A stretch of 64,000 nt of DNA from NCBI RefSeq assembly GCF_003148825.1, contig NZ_QGGZ01000018.1, positions 54,915 through 118,914 on the forward strand, in the 5' to 3' direction. Numbering within the stretch: the stretch's first letter is position 1; every line of letters begins with the position of its first letter. Origin of the DNA: Streptomyces sp. CG 926 (GTDB lineage Bacteria; Actinomycetota; Actinomycetes; Streptomycetales; Streptomycetaceae). A model generated the notes under the pieces. The model made no database searches and was not told the origin of the DNA. It worked only from the letters and a program-made list of their open reading frames with translations. Positions 43,767-53,560 of the stretch are shown here, one piece after another. A program made the position numbers and the translations under genes.

Positions 43767-44480
43767 ATGCGCACCGCTCACCGCTTCACCGCCACCGCCG
43801 CCCTCGCCTGTGCCGCCGCCCTCGGCCTCACCGGATGCTTCGCGTCCGGCCCGTTCGCGGACCTGTCCGGCTCCGAGGTGGCGGACAAGTCCGTGGACAC
43901 CCTGCGCGGCGCCGCCTCGCTCACCGTCAGCGGCAAGATCTGGGACGAGGGCAAGCCGCTGGAGCTGAACATGGCCGTCAGCAAGGCCGGGGACTGCCGG
44001 GGCACGATCGCCGGCCAGGACGGCTCCTTCGAGCTGATCCGCTCCGGCGAGTTCGTGTTCATCAAGGCGGACGAGCCCTTCTACCGCTCCCAGATGAAGG
44101 ACATGCCCAAGGCGGAGGCGGACGCGGCGATCAAGATGCTGGCCGGCCACTGGCTGAAGTCGAAGGCCTCGGAGGCCGACGCGAAGGAGCTCGCCTCCCT
44201 GTGCGACCTGGACGAGCTCCTCAAGGAGTTCGACGACAGCAAGGGCGCGGAGAAGGGCAAGGTCACCTCGGTCGACGGCCGAAAGGCCCTCACCCTCACC
44301 ACCAAGACCGACGAGGGCACCGAGACCCTGCTGGTGGCCACCGAGGGCAAGCCGTACCTGCTCAAGGCGAGCATCACCGGCAAGGAGCCGTCCGAGGTCT
44401 CCTTCAGCGGCATCGACAAGCCGGTGAACGCCGAGGCGCCGACCGGCAAGGACGTCATCGACGCCGACCAGCTGGGCTGA
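43767..44480 (+). CDS. Lipoprotein (LppX/LprG-like)
   Basis: 237 residues. The lipoprotein signal ends LGLTGC, lipidated at C24. The mature part begins with LSGSEVADKSVDTLRGAASL and has the alternating strand pattern of the LppX/LprA/F/G family, including GKIWDEGKPLELNMAVSKAG and EFVFIKADEPFYRS. Family members bind lipids or glycolipids and carry them across the wall space. It is transcribed alone, with a very strong terminator after it. The upstream 200 bases contain GTGAA/TTCAC inverted pairs near 43591-43640. Confidence 0.82.
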   Translation: MRTAHRFTATAALACAAALGLTGCFASGPFADLSGSEVADKSVDTLRGAASLTVSGKIWDEGKPLELNMAVSKAGDCRGTIAGQDGSFELIRSGEFVFIKADEPFYRSQMKDMPKAEADAAIKMLAGHWLKSKASEADAKELASLCDLDELLKEFDDSKGAEKGKVTSVDGRKALTLTTKTDEGTETLLVATEGKPYLLKASITGKEPSEVSFSGIDKPVNAEAPTGKDVIDADQLG

Positions 44481-44495
44481 GCCCGCCACGTACGC

Positions 44496-44546
44496 GGGAA
44501 CGGCCGTGGCCGGGGACCTGTGAGGTCCCCGGCCACGGCCGTTCCC
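44496..44546. terminator. Long bidirectional terminator
   Basis: A perfect 24-bp stem runs from 44496-44519 to 44523-44546 with a GTG loop, the longest hairpin in the window. It lies between the convergent lipoprotein and mfd genes. Confidence 0.93.
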
Positions 44547-44589
44547 GTACGTCACCGCACCCGCTACGGCGCCACCGCCGCCACCGCCG

Positions 44590-47500
44590 CTACGAGCCGA
44601 GGATGGTGGTGAGGAACTCCCCCGTCCAGGCCAGCAGTTCCCGCCCGACCACCGGCTTGCCGCCGATCTTGCCCGCCTTGGGGCGCGGAACCAGGATCTG
44701 CGAGGTGGCGGGCTTGAGGACCGTCCCCGGATAGAGCCGCTTGAGCCGCAGCTCCTGCGACTCGCGCAACTCCACGGGCCCGAAACGGATGTTGTTGCCC
44801 TGGAGGGTGATGTCCCCGACCCCGCAGGCCCGCGCCAGCATCCGGAGCCCGGCCACCAGCAGCAGGTTCTCCACCGGCTCCGGCAGCTTGCCGTAGCGGT
44901 CGGTGAGCTCCTCCCGTACGGCCTTGATGTCGGCCTCGGAGTTGGCGGAGGCGATCGACCGGTACGCCTGCAGGCGCAGCCGCTCGCCCGGCGCGTAGTC
45001 GTGCGGGACGTGCGCGTCGACCGGCAGCTCGATCTTGACCTCCAGCGGCGGCTCCTCCTCCACCTGGCCCTCGACGGCGGCCCGGTAGTCCGCCACGGCC
45101 TCGCCGACCATGCGGATGTAGAGGTCGAAGCCGACGCCCGCGATATGACCGGACTGCTCGCCGCCGAGCAGATTGCCCGCGCCGCGGATCTCCAGGTCCT
45201 TCATCGCCACGTACATGCCCGCGCCCATCTCGGTGTGCTGGGCGATCGTCGCGAGGCGCTCGTGCGCGGTCTCCGTCAGCGGCTTCTCCGGCGGGTACAG
45301 GAAGTACGCGTACCCGCGCTCGCGGCCACGCCCGACGCGCCCGCGCAGCTGGTGCAGCTGGCTCAGGCCGAAGTTGTCGCCGCGCTCCACGATCAGGGTG
45401 TTGGCGTTGGAGATGTCGATGCCCGACTCGACGATCGTGGTCGAGACGAGCACGTCGAACTTCTTCTCCCAGAAGTCGACGACGACCTGCTCCAAGGCCT
45501 GCTCCGACATCTGGCCGTGGGCCGTCGCGATCCGCGCCTCGGGCACGATCTCGCGCAGCTTGGCGGCCGCCCGGTCGATGGACTCCACCCGGTTGTGGAT
45601 GTAGAAGCACTGCCCTTCGCGCAGCAGCTCGCGGCGGATGGCCGCGCCGATCTGCTTCTCCTCGTACGGGCCGACGAAGGTGAGCACCGGGTGCCGCTCC
45701 TCCGGCGGGGTGGTGATCGTCGACATCTCGCGGATGCCGGTCACCGCCATCTCCAGGGTGCGCGGGATCGGGGTCGCGGACATCGTCAGCACGTCGACGT
45801 TGGCACGGAGCTTCTTCAGCTGCTCCTTGTGCTCCACGCCGAACCGCTGCTCCTCGTCGACGATGACCAGGCCCAGGTCCTTGAACTTCGTCTCCTGCGA
45901 GAAGAGCCGGTGGGTGCCGATGACCACGTCCACCGAGCCTTCGTGCAGGCCCTCCAGGGTGGCCTTGGACTCGCTCTCGCTCTGGAAGCGCGAGAGCGCC
46001 TTCACCTTGACGGGGAACTGGCTGTAGCGCTCGGAGAAGGTGCCGAAGTGCTGCTGCACGAGCAGCGTCGTCGGGACGAGCACGGCGACCTGCTTGCCGT
46101 CCTGGACCGCCTTGAAGGCGGCGCGCACGGCGATCTCGGTCTTGCCGTAGCCCACGTCGCCGCAGATCAGCCGGTCCATCGGGACCGACTTCTCCATGTC
46201 CTCCTTGACCTCGGCGATGGTGGTGAGCTGGTCGGGCGTCTCCGCGTAAGGGAAGGCGTCCTCCAGTTCGCGCTGCCAGGGGGTGTCCGGCCCGAAGGTG
46301 TGGCCGGGGGCCGCCATGCGCGCGCTGTAGAGCTTGATGAGGTCGGCGGCGATCTCCTTGACCGCCTTCTTCGCGCGCGCCTTGGTCTTGGTCCAGTCGG
46401 CGCCGCCGAGCCGGTGCAGGGTCGGGGCCTCGCCGCCGACGTACTTGGTGACCTGCTCCAGCTGGTCGGTGGGGATGTAGAGCCGGTCGCCGGGCTGCCC
46501 GCGCTTGGCCGGCGCGTACTCCACGAGCAGGTACTCGCGGGTGGCGCCCTGGACCGTGCGCTGGACCATCTCGACGTAGCGGCCCACGCCGTGCTGCTCG
46601 TGGACGATGTAGTCGCCGGCCTCCAGGGTCAGCGGGTCGATCGTCTTGCGGCGCCGGGTCGGCATCCGGCCGAGGTCCTTGGTGGCGGTGCGCTGGCCGG
46701 TCAGGTCGGTCTCGGTGAGGACGGCCAGGCGCAGCACCGGGTCGACGAAGCCGTTGTCGATCGAACCGCAGGCGACGTGGACCAGGCTCGGCTCCAGGGT
46801 GCGCAGTTCCGGCTCCAGCCGGGCTGCGATGCCCTCGCCGCCGAGCACCTCGACCGTACGGGCGGCCGGGCCGTGGCCCTCGGTGAGGTAGACGGTGTGC
46901 CAGCCGTCGGCGATCCAGCCCTTGGTGTCGGCCAGCGCCCGGGCCGTGTCGCCGCGGTAGGCCTCCGGGGCGTGCATGCCGAGCTTGAGGGTGTCGCCGC
47001 CGCCGGCGCTCTCGTCGGCGGCGAAGGGGGACACCGACCACCACATCATGTCCAGCTCGCGGGCCCGGTCGCGGACGTCTGCGATCCCGCGCAGCGAGGC
47101 CGCGCCGACGTCGATGGGCGCCTCGCCGCCGCCCGCGGTGGCCGCCCAGGAGGCCATCAGGAACTCCTGGCTGGTCGCCACGAGGTCGGCGGCCCGGGTC
47201 CGGACCCGCTCGGGGTCGCAGACCACGGCCATCGACCCGGCGGGCAGCACGTCGATCAGCAGTTCCATCTCGTCGACGAGGACCGGGGCGAGGGACTCCA
47301 TGCCCTCCACCGCGATCCCCTCGGCGATCTTGTGCAGCAGCTCGCCGAGCTCGGGATGGGCCTCGGCGAGGGCCGCGGCCCGCTCCCGTACCGCGTCGGT
47401 GAGCAGCAGCTCGCGGCAGGGCGGGGCCCACAGGCCGTGCTCGGCGATCTCCAGGGAACGCTGGTCGGCGACCTTGAAGTAGCGGATCTCCTCGACCTCG

Positions 47501-48123
47501 TCGCCCCAGAACTCGATGCGCAGCGGGTGTTCCTCGGTGGGCGGGAACACGTCGAGGATGCCGCCGCGCACGGCGAACTCCCCGCGCTTCTCGACGAGCT
47601 CGACCCGCGCGTACGCGGCGGCGGCCAGCGCCTCGGTGATCTCGCCGAGGTCGGCGCCGCCACCCTGGCGCAGGCTGACCGGGACCAGCTCCCCGAGCCC
47701 CTTGACCTGAGGCTGGAGCACGGAGCGGATGGGTGCGACGAGCACGCTCACGGGACCCGCGGCCGGATCGTCCTTGCTCGGGTGGACCAGGCGGCGCAGG
47801 ACGGCGAGCCGGCGGCCCATGGTGTCGCTGCGCGGGCTGAGCCGCTCGTGCGGAAGGGTCTCCCAGGACGGGTAGTCCACCACCTCGTCGGGGGGCAGCA
47901 GCGAACGCAGCGCGGCGGCCAGGTCCTCGGCCTCGCGCCCGGTGGCGGTGACCGCCAGCACGGTCCGCCCGGTCTGCCGGGCCAGCGCGGCGATCGCGAA
48001 GGGCCGCGCGGCGGCGGGGCCGACCAGGTCCACGTGCATGCGCTTGCCGTCCCCGGCCGCGGTGACCGCCTCGGCGAGGGCGGCATCACGGGTGACGGCG
48101 TCGAGCAGTCCGTGCAGGCTCAT
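44590..48123 (-). CDS. mfd: Transcription-repair coupling factor
   Basis: 1177 residues from the ATG at 48123. Mfd removes RNA polymerase stalled at lesions and recruits UvrA. The N-terminal UvrB-like part (~1-350, ALAALRSLLPPDEVVDYPSWE) is followed by the RNA polymerase-interaction domain (~480-560, DYIVHEQHGVGRYVEMV). The translocase follows, with Walker A CGDVGYGKTE, DEEQRFGVEHKEQ (DEEQ box), SATPIPRTLEMAV and the TRG/motif VI region QLRGRVGRGRERGYAYFL. The C-terminal domain ends near EFLTTILGS. Length is normal. An upstream in-frame extension past 48123 is not supported. Confidence 0.96.
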   Translation of the reverse strand: MSLHGLLDAVTRDAALAEAVTAAGDGKRMHVDLVGPAAARPFAIAALARQTGRTVLAVTATGREAEDLAAALRSLLPPDEVVDYPSWETLPHERLSPRSDTMGRRLAVLRRLVHPSKDDPAAGPVSVLVAPIRSVLQPQVKGLGELVPVSLRQGGGADLGEITEALAAAAYARVELVEKRGEFAVRGGILDVFPPTEEHPLRIEFWGDEVEEIRYFKVADQRSLEIAEHGLWAPPCRELLLTDAVRERAAALAEAHPELGELLHKIAEGIAVEGMESLAPVLVDEMELLIDVLPAGSMAVVCDPERVRTRAADLVATSQEFLMASWAATAGGGEAPIDVGAASLRGIADVRDRARELDMMWWSVSPFAADESAGGGDTLKLGMHAPEAYRGDTARALADTKGWIADGWHTVYLTEGHGPAARTVEVLGGEGIAARLEPELRTLEPSLVHVACGSIDNGFVDPVLRLAVLTETDLTGQRTATKDLGRMPTRRRKTIDPLTLEAGDYIVHEQHGVGRYVEMVQRTVQGATREYLLVEYAPAKRGQPGDRLYIPTDQLEQVTKYVGGEAPTLHRLGGADWTKTKARAKKAVKEIAADLIKLYSARMAAPGHTFGPDTPWQRELEDAFPYAETPDQLTTIAEVKEDMEKSVPMDRLICGDVGYGKTEIAVRAAFKAVQDGKQVAVLVPTTLLVQQHFGTFSERYSQFPVKVKALSRFQSESESKATLEGLHEGSVDVVIGTHRLFSQETKFKDLGLVIVDEEQRFGVEHKEQLKKLRANVDVLTMSATPIPRTLEMAVTGIREMSTITTPPEERHPVLTFVGPYEEKQIGAAIRRELLREGQCFYIHNRVESIDRAAAKLREIVPEARIATAHGQMSEQALEQVVVDFWEKKFDVLVSTTIVESGIDISNANTLIVERGDNFGLSQLHQLRGRVGRGRERGYAYFLYPPEKPLTETAHERLATIAQHTEMGAGMYVAMKDLEIRGAGNLLGGEQSGHIAGVGFDLYIRMVGEAVADYRAAVEGQVEEEPPLEVKIELPVDAHVPHDYAPGERLRLQAYRSIASANSEADIKAVREELTDRYGKLPEPVENLLLVAGLRMLARACGVGDITLQGNNIRFGPVELRESQELRLKRLYPGTVLKPATSQILVPRPKAGKIGGKPVVGRELLAWTGEFLTTILGS

Positions 48124-48350
48124 GAAAGAGGCTTTCCGTCCGGTGGAGATCTGGGGTGGGAAGGTGCGGGGGTGAGGCCGCGGAGGTGCGGAGCGGGCAA
48201 CGCGAAGGGCCCGACACGTCGCACGGGCCGGGGGTTCCACCCTACGACGACGCCCCTCGCGCCGCTTTACGATGTTCGTGTTGTGACTGTCCGAGCTCGC
48301 CGCGTCGTCTTCCGCCGGGGAGACGACTTTCCCCGGAGGAGCACGAGTTT

Positions 48351-49757
48351 GTGACGAGCGATGCGATAGCCCGCCCGGCGCCGGTGGCACCGGCACCCGC
48401 CCGGCCGGTCCGGTACCCGGGGGCTGTGCCCTGGCTGGTGGCCGCCGGGCTGTTCCTCGTCTACCTCGTACTGTCCGTCGGGCGGTTCCGGCGGATGGAC
48501 TGGGCCTCCTGGGACCTCGGGATCTTCGAGCAGGCGATCCGCGCGTACGCACACCTCCAGGAGCCCGTCGTCGACCTGAAGGGGCCCGGGGCCAACATCC
48601 TCGGGGACCACTTCAGCCCGATCATCGCGCTCGTCGCCCCCGTCTACCGCGTCTTCCCCGGCCCCCTCACCCTGCTGGTCGCCCAGTCCGCGCTGTTCGC
48701 GCTGTCCGCCGTGCCCGTCACCCGGGCCGCCGTACGCTTCCTCGGCCGGCCCCGCGGGATCGCCGTCGGCATCGCGTACGGGCTGTCCTGGGGCATCCAG
48801 CGGGCCGTCGAGTTCGACTTCCACGAGATCGCCTTCGCGGTGCCCCTGCTGGCCTTCGCCCTGGAGGCGGTGCTCGCCCGGCGGTGGCGGGCCGCCCTGC
48901 TGTGGGGGCTGCCGCTGGTCCTCGTCAAGGAGGACCTCGGCTTCACGCTCGCCGCGCTGGCCGTGGTGGTGGCCTGGCGGGCCCGCGACAGCAACCGCCG
49001 GATCACCGTGGCCGCGCTCGGCGTCGCCGCCGCCGCCTGCGTCTTCGCCGTCCTGGTGTTCACCGTGCTCATACCGGCCTTCGCCACGGCCGGCTACGGC
49101 TACTGGGACAAGATCGACGGGGCGGGACCGCTCGGCGGCATCGGCACCAAGCTCACCACCCTGGCGTGGGTGCTGATCCCCACCTCCGGGCTGCTCGCGC
49201 TGCGCTCGCCGCTGCTCCTGGTCGCCGCGCCCACCCTCGGCTGGCGGTTCCTGTCCGGGGACGACCACTACTGGTCCACCGACTGGCACTACAGCGCCGT
49301 CCTCATGCCCGTGGTGACGCTCGCCCTGGTCGACGCCATCGACACCGTCCGGCGCGGCGAGCGGCCGTGGCTGCGCTCGTACGCCCTGCAGCTGCCGACC
49401 GCCGTGCTGGCCGCCGCCCTCGCCCTCGGCGCGACCGCGATGCCGACCGCCAAGCTCGCGGAGGCCCGTACGTACCAGAAGCCCGAGCGGGTCACGGCGA
49501 TCGAGCGGCTCCTGGACCGGATCCCCGACGGGGCGACCGTGGAGGCCGACACCACCCCGCTGACCCGGCTGACCTCGCGCTGTCGCGTGCTGTGGATCGG
49601 CGGCAGCAAGGGTGTGGTGCCCGACTGGATCACCATCGACAACTCCTCCAAGTGGGCCGGCGAGGACCCGACCGACTACGCCCGCCAGCTCCACCCGGGC
49701 GAGCAGTTCACCTTGGTGGGTGAGGTCGGCGGCATCGTACTGATGCACCGGCAGTGA
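48351..49757 (+). CDS. DUF2079 multi-spanning membrane protein
   Basis: 468 residues from the GTG at 48351, with GGAGGAG upstream. About 10 membrane helices begin at residue ~24 (VPWLVAAGLFLVYLVLSV). DUF2079 landmarks are MDWASWDLGIFEQAIRAY, GDHFSPI and EFDFHEIAFAVPLLAFAL. The C-terminal ~110 residues are extracytoplasmic (VTAIERLLDRIPDGATVEAD). The fold resembles GT-C glycosyltransferases acting on lipid-linked sugars, which is inferred from topology. A 7-bp hairpin, GTCGTCT/AGACGAC (48304-48327), lies just before the ribosome site. Confidence 0.88.
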   Translation: MTSDAIARPAPVAPAPARPVRYPGAVPWLVAAGLFLVYLVLSVGRFRRMDWASWDLGIFEQAIRAYAHLQEPVVDLKGPGANILGDHFSPIIALVAPVYRVFPGPLTLLVAQSALFALSAVPVTRAAVRFLGRPRGIAVGIAYGLSWGIQRAVEFDFHEIAFAVPLLAFALEAVLARRWRAALLWGLPLVLVKEDLGFTLAALAVVVAWRARDSNRRITVAALGVAAAACVFAVLVFTVLIPAFATAGYGYWDKIDGAGPLGGIGTKLTTLAWVLIPTSGLLALRSPLLLVAAPTLGWRFLSGDDHYWSTDWHYSAVLMPVVTLALVDAIDTVRRGERPWLRSYALQLPTAVLAAALALGATAMPTAKLAEARTYQKPERVTAIERLLDRIPDGATVEADTTPLTRLTSRCRVLWIGGSKGVVPDWITIDNSSKWAGEDPTDYARQLHPGEQFTLVGEVGGIVLMHRQ

Positions 49758-49801
49758 CCGCCGGGGCCGACCCCGGGCGCGGCCCCGGCCCCGGGAACGA
49801 C

Positions 49802-49833
49802 GCCGGTCCGGGACCCTGAGGTCCCGGACCGGC
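49802..49833. terminator. Bidirectional terminator
   Basis: A perfect 14-bp stem GCCGGTCCGGGACC (49802-49815) pairs with 49820-49833 over CTGA, between the convergent DUF2079 and ABC permease genes. Confidence 0.88.
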
Positions 49834-49857
49834 ATTCCCCCGAACGAACGCGGGCGG

Positions 49858-52443
49858 TTACTCGCTCGCGATCGCGTTCAGTACGTTCATCCGTCCTGCC
49901 CGGAAGGCCGGGACCAGTGCGGCGAACAGGCCTACGAAGGCCGAGGCGGCGAACACCCCGAGGATCGTCGGCCACGGGATCTCCAGCACCTTCAGGCCCT
50001 GGAGCGCCAGCAGCTGCTGCGCGCCGATCCCCCAGGTCATGCCCAGCCCGAGGCCGAGCAGGGCGCCGAAGAGGGCGATGACCACCGACTCCAGGCGGAT
50101 CATGCGGCGCAGCTGGCGGCGGGAGAGGCCGATGGCGCGCATCAGGCCGATCTCGCGGGTCCGCTCGACCACGGAGAGGGCCAGGGTGTTCACGACGCCC
50201 AGGACCGCGACGACGATCGCGAGGCCGAGGAGGCCGTAGACCATGTTCAGCAGTTGGCCGACCTGGTCCTTGAGCGACTGCTTGTAGTCGGTCTGGTTGC
50301 GCACCTTGTACTGCGGGTACTCCGCCATCGCGGCCTTGACCGAGGCGTACGCGGTGGCGTCCGACTGCCCGTCCTGGGCGCTGGCCAGCAGCATGAAGGG
50401 GAGCGGCAGCTTGTCGGCCGGGACGTTCGCCCGGGCCGCGTCGGTGCTGATGTACTTCATGCCCTTGTCGAGGTTGCCCTCGTCGCTGGTGATCGCGGCG
50501 ACCTTCAGCTTGACCGTGTTGCCGCCGGTGAAGGCGACCGTCAGCTCGTCACCGACCTTGACGCCGTGCTGGGTCGCGTACTCCGAGCCCACCGCCATGG
50601 AGTCCTTGCCGTACGCCGCGGCGTGCTCGCCGGCGACCATCTTGCGCCGGATGTCCTTGGCGTACGTCGGGTCGGTGGCGCCGATGCCCTCCTCCTCGGA
50701 GGTGCCGTCGGGGGCGGTGATCTTGGCCGGCACCTCGCGGTAGGCGGTGACGTGGTCGAGGCCCTTGGTGGCGCGCAGGGCCTGCTCGGCCTGCGGCAGC
50801 ACGGGCTGGCCGGTCCCGGAGTTGATGATGTAGTCCGCGCCGACCGACCGGTCGAGCTCGTCGGTCGCGGAGGCCACCATCGAGGAGCCGACCACGGACA
50901 GGCAGGCGACCAGGGCCAGGCCGATCATCAGGGCGGCGGCGGTGGCGCCGGTACGGCGCGGGTTGCGCAGGGCGTTGCGCTCGGCGAGCCGGCCCACGGA
51001 CCCGAAGGGCCGCAGCACCAGGCCGGAGAGCACCCGCACCACGCCCGCGGCGAGCAGCGGGCCGATCACGATGAAGCCGATGAGGGTGAGGACGACTCCC
51101 AGAGCCAGCCACATCGACCCGGGTCCGGCCTTCTCGGCGGCGGTGGCGAGGTAGAGCGCGGCCCCGCCGATGCCGGTGAGGACCAGGCCGAGGACGGCGC
51201 GGACGACGCCGGCCTTCTTGTCGCCCGGGGTGCCGGACTCGCGCAGCGCGGCCATCGGGGAGACCTTCCCGGCCCGGCGGGCCGGGACGAAGGCGGAGAC
51301 GACGGTCACGATGACGCCGAGGACGATGCCGACGACCGGGGTGGTCCAGGCGATCGTCAGGTCGTCGGTGGACAGGTGCATGCCCATGGCGCCCATGAGC
51401 TGCATCAGGCCGATGGCGAGCCCGATCCCCGCGCCGACGCCCAGGAGGGAGCCGACGACGCCGAGCAGGAAGGCCTCGACGACCACGGACTTCAGGACCT
51501 GTCCGCTGTCGGCGCCGATGGCGCGCATCAGGCCGATCTCGCGGGTGCGCTGGGCGACCAGCATCGAGAAGGTGTTGAAGATCAGGAAGATGCCGACGAG
51601 GAAGGCGATCCCGGCGAAGCCGAGCATCACGTACTTCATGACGTCGAGGAAGGAGCCGACGTCCTTGCGGTTGGCGTCCGCGGCTTCCTTGGCGGTCTGC
51701 AGCTTGTACGTGTCCGCGCCGACGGCCGTGGCGATGTTCTGCTTGAGCTGCTCGTCGCTCACCCCGTCCTTGGCGGTGACGTTGACGTGCGTGAAGGCGC
51801 CCGGGGAGCCGAGCAGCGCCTGCTGCGCGGTGGCGGTGTCGAAGTAGACGATCGCCGCGCCCGGGTTGGTGACGGTGAAGGTGGCGATACCGGTGATCTT
51901 GGCGCGGATGTCGCCGGTGATGGCGATCGTGCGCAGCTCGTCACCGAGCTTCAGGTGGTGCTTCTCGGCGGTGTCGGCGTCGACCATCATCTCGGTCGGG
52001 CCGCGCGGCGCGTTGCCCGAGGTGATCTTCATGGACTTGAGCTCGTTGTCGCTCCAGTTGCCCGCGATGGTCGGGGCGCCGGTGGTCGAGCCCATGTTCT
52101 CGTTCTTGGCGTCGACGACCGTGACGGACATCGACACGACGCCGCCCTCGGCGCTCTTGACGCCCTCGGCCTTGCGCACCTGCTCGACGGCCGAGCCCGC
52201 CAGCGTCTCGGGACGGCCGCGGTCGGAGGTCTCCTCCCCCGCCTCGGCCTCCTTCGGGGTGACGGTCACATCGGAGTTGGTGACGGCGAAGAGCTTGTCG
52301 AAGGTGGTGTTCATGGTGTCGGTGAACACCAGGGTGCCGCAGACGAAGGCGACGGAGAGCATGACCGCGACGGCGGAGAGCGCCATCCGCCCCTTGTGGG
52401 CGACGAAGTTGCGCCGCGAGGTCTTCAGGACGGTGTTGCTCAC
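49858..52443 (-). CDS. FtsX/MacB-like ABC transporter permease
   Basis: 861 residues from the GTG at 52443, overlapping the ATPase stop by 4 bases (GTGA). The layout mirrors the 851-residue permease at 20121-22676: first helix MALSAVAVMLSVAFVCGTLVF, an extracytoplasmic MacB-like domain (~40-260), FtsX helices (LGFAGIAFLVGIFLIFNTF), a second half with its own external domain (~530-730), and final helices with ERTREIGLMRAIGLSRRQ. It is translationally coupled to the ATPase, unlike the bldA-linked pair with its 55-base gap. Substrate unknown. Confidence 0.92.
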   Translation of the reverse strand: MSNTVLKTSRRNFVAHKGRMALSAVAVMLSVAFVCGTLVFTDTMNTTFDKLFAVTNSDVTVTPKEAEAGEETSDRGRPETLAGSAVEQVRKAEGVKSAEGGVVSMSVTVVDAKNENMGSTTGAPTIAGNWSDNELKSMKITSGNAPRGPTEMMVDADTAEKHHLKLGDELRTIAITGDIRAKITGIATFTVTNPGAAIVYFDTATAQQALLGSPGAFTHVNVTAKDGVSDEQLKQNIATAVGADTYKLQTAKEAADANRKDVGSFLDVMKYVMLGFAGIAFLVGIFLIFNTFSMLVAQRTREIGLMRAIGADSGQVLKSVVVEAFLLGVVGSLLGVGAGIGLAIGLMQLMGAMGMHLSTDDLTIAWTTPVVGIVLGVIVTVVSAFVPARRAGKVSPMAALRESGTPGDKKAGVVRAVLGLVLTGIGGAALYLATAAEKAGPGSMWLALGVVLTLIGFIVIGPLLAAGVVRVLSGLVLRPFGSVGRLAERNALRNPRRTGATAAALMIGLALVACLSVVGSSMVASATDELDRSVGADYIINSGTGQPVLPQAEQALRATKGLDHVTAYREVPAKITAPDGTSEEEGIGATDPTYAKDIRRKMVAGEHAAAYGKDSMAVGSEYATQHGVKVGDELTVAFTGGNTVKLKVAAITSDEGNLDKGMKYISTDAARANVPADKLPLPFMLLASAQDGQSDATAYASVKAAMAEYPQYKVRNQTDYKQSLKDQVGQLLNMVYGLLGLAIVVAVLGVVNTLALSVVERTREIGLMRAIGLSRRQLRRMIRLESVVIALFGALLGLGLGMTWGIGAQQLLALQGLKVLEIPWPTILGVFAASAFVGLFAALVPAFRAGRMNVLNAIASE

Positions 52444-53228
52444 GAGGTCCGCCCGCGTGCGTCGAAGTCCTTCATGCGGTCGAGGACCTGATCGGCGGTG
52501 GGGCCGTACATCTCGTCGACGATCCGGCCGTCGGCCAGGAAGATGACGCGGTCCGCGTAGGAGGCCGCCACCGGGTCGTGCGTGACCATGACAATCGTCT
52601 GGCCGAGCTCGTCCACCGAGCGGCGCAGGAAGCCGAGGACCTCGGCGCCCGCCCTGGAGTCCAGGTTTCCGGTCGGCTCGTCGCCGAAGATGATCTGCGG
52701 GCGGGCGGCGAGGGCGCGGGCGACCGCCACGCGCTGCTGCTGACCGCCGGACAGCTCGGTCGGTCGGTGCTTCAGCCGACCGGCGAGACCCACGGTCTCC
52801 ACGACCCGGTTCAGCCACTCCGCGTCCGGCTTGCGGCCCGCGATGTCCATGGGGAGCGTGATGTTCTCCAGGGCGTTGAGCGTGGGCAGCAGGTTGAAGG
52901 CCTGGAAGATGAAGCCGATCCGGTCGCGGCGCAGCTGCGTGAGCTTCTTGTCCTTCAGCCCGGTGATCTCGGTGTCGTCCAGGTGGATCTGGCCACCGGT
53001 CACCGTGTCGAGACCGGCGAGGCAGTGCATCAGCGTGGACTTGCCGGAGCCGGAGGGGCCCATGATCGCGGTGAACTGGCCGCTCATGATGTCCACGTCG
53101 ACCTCGTCGAGGGCGACGACACGCGTCTCCCCGGAGCCGTAGGCCTTGACGACCTTCCGCGCCCGGGCCGCGACGGCAGCATGCCCTCCAGTACCCCCGT
53201 GCCTGGTTTCGGTCATTGCCGTTGTCAC
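52440..53228 (-). CDS. ABC transporter ATP-binding protein (MacB/LolD type)
   Basis: 262 residues from a GTG at 53228 with GGGAG upstream. Walker A is GPSGSGKST, the Q-loop IFQAFNLLPTLNALENITL, the signature LSGGQQQRVAVARAL, Walker B IIFGDEPTGNLDS and the switch VMVTHD. Long stretches are identical to the ATPase at 19292-20065, including TLPMDIAGRKPD and the C-terminus R(M)K-FDA-GRTS, so the two arose by duplication. It is coupled to its permease. Confidence 0.93.
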   Translation of the reverse strand: MTTAMTETRHGGTGGHAAVAARARKVVKAYGSGETRVVALDEVDVDIMSGQFTAIMGPSGSGKSTLMHCLAGLDTVTGGQIHLDDTEITGLKDKKLTQLRRDRIGFIFQAFNLLPTLNALENITLPMDIAGRKPDAEWLNRVVETVGLAGRLKHRPTELSGGQQQRVAVARALAARPQIIFGDEPTGNLDSRAGAEVLGFLRRSVDELGQTIVMVTHDPVAASYADRVIFLADGRIVDEMYGPTADQVLDRMKDFDARGRTS

Positions 53229-53560
53229 GGTCTTTCTCCCTCTTCGAATGCGTACGTCTGCGTTCGTGCCTGCGTCGCCGTCATGAAGTCTCCGCCGGGC
53301 GGGAGCTCGGCGCGCTGGTGCTCATCGCCGTATCCGCCCGGGGGTTAACCCCACCCCCCGGCCTCTGGTGCGTAGGTTCCAGTCAAGAACACGTCGGGGC
53401 CGCGCACCTCCTCCGCCGGGAGGAACGACCCCTGGCCCGTAGTGCGGAGGGACCCTTAGGGGATCTGCACCCTTCGGTGTACCGACCCTGAGGGATACCG
53501 CCCGACCGGCGGCGGTGAGATGGTGTTCCCCGCGGTTACGTGCAGGGGGAAGGAATCTCG
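53229..53560. other. Non-coding gap between ABC and MFS genes
   Basis: A divergent promoter region with no credible gene. It contains GGGGGTTAACCCC near 53341, and around 53450-53495 the element GACCCTTAGGGGATC ... GACCCTGAGGGATAC, a repeated CCCT-AGGG pattern that may be an operator for the MFS exporter. Confidence 0.4.

Noticed and set aside
45001..48354. A 1117-codon plus-strand open frame
   Set aside because: It lies opposite mfd. Long antisense frames are common at this GC content; its composition is Val/Gly/Asp/Arg repeats without any domain, and mfd matches its family throughout.
53540..53560. Earlier GTG start of the MFS exporter
   Set aside because: The GGAAGGA ribosome site lies downstream of it and upstream of the GTG at 53561.
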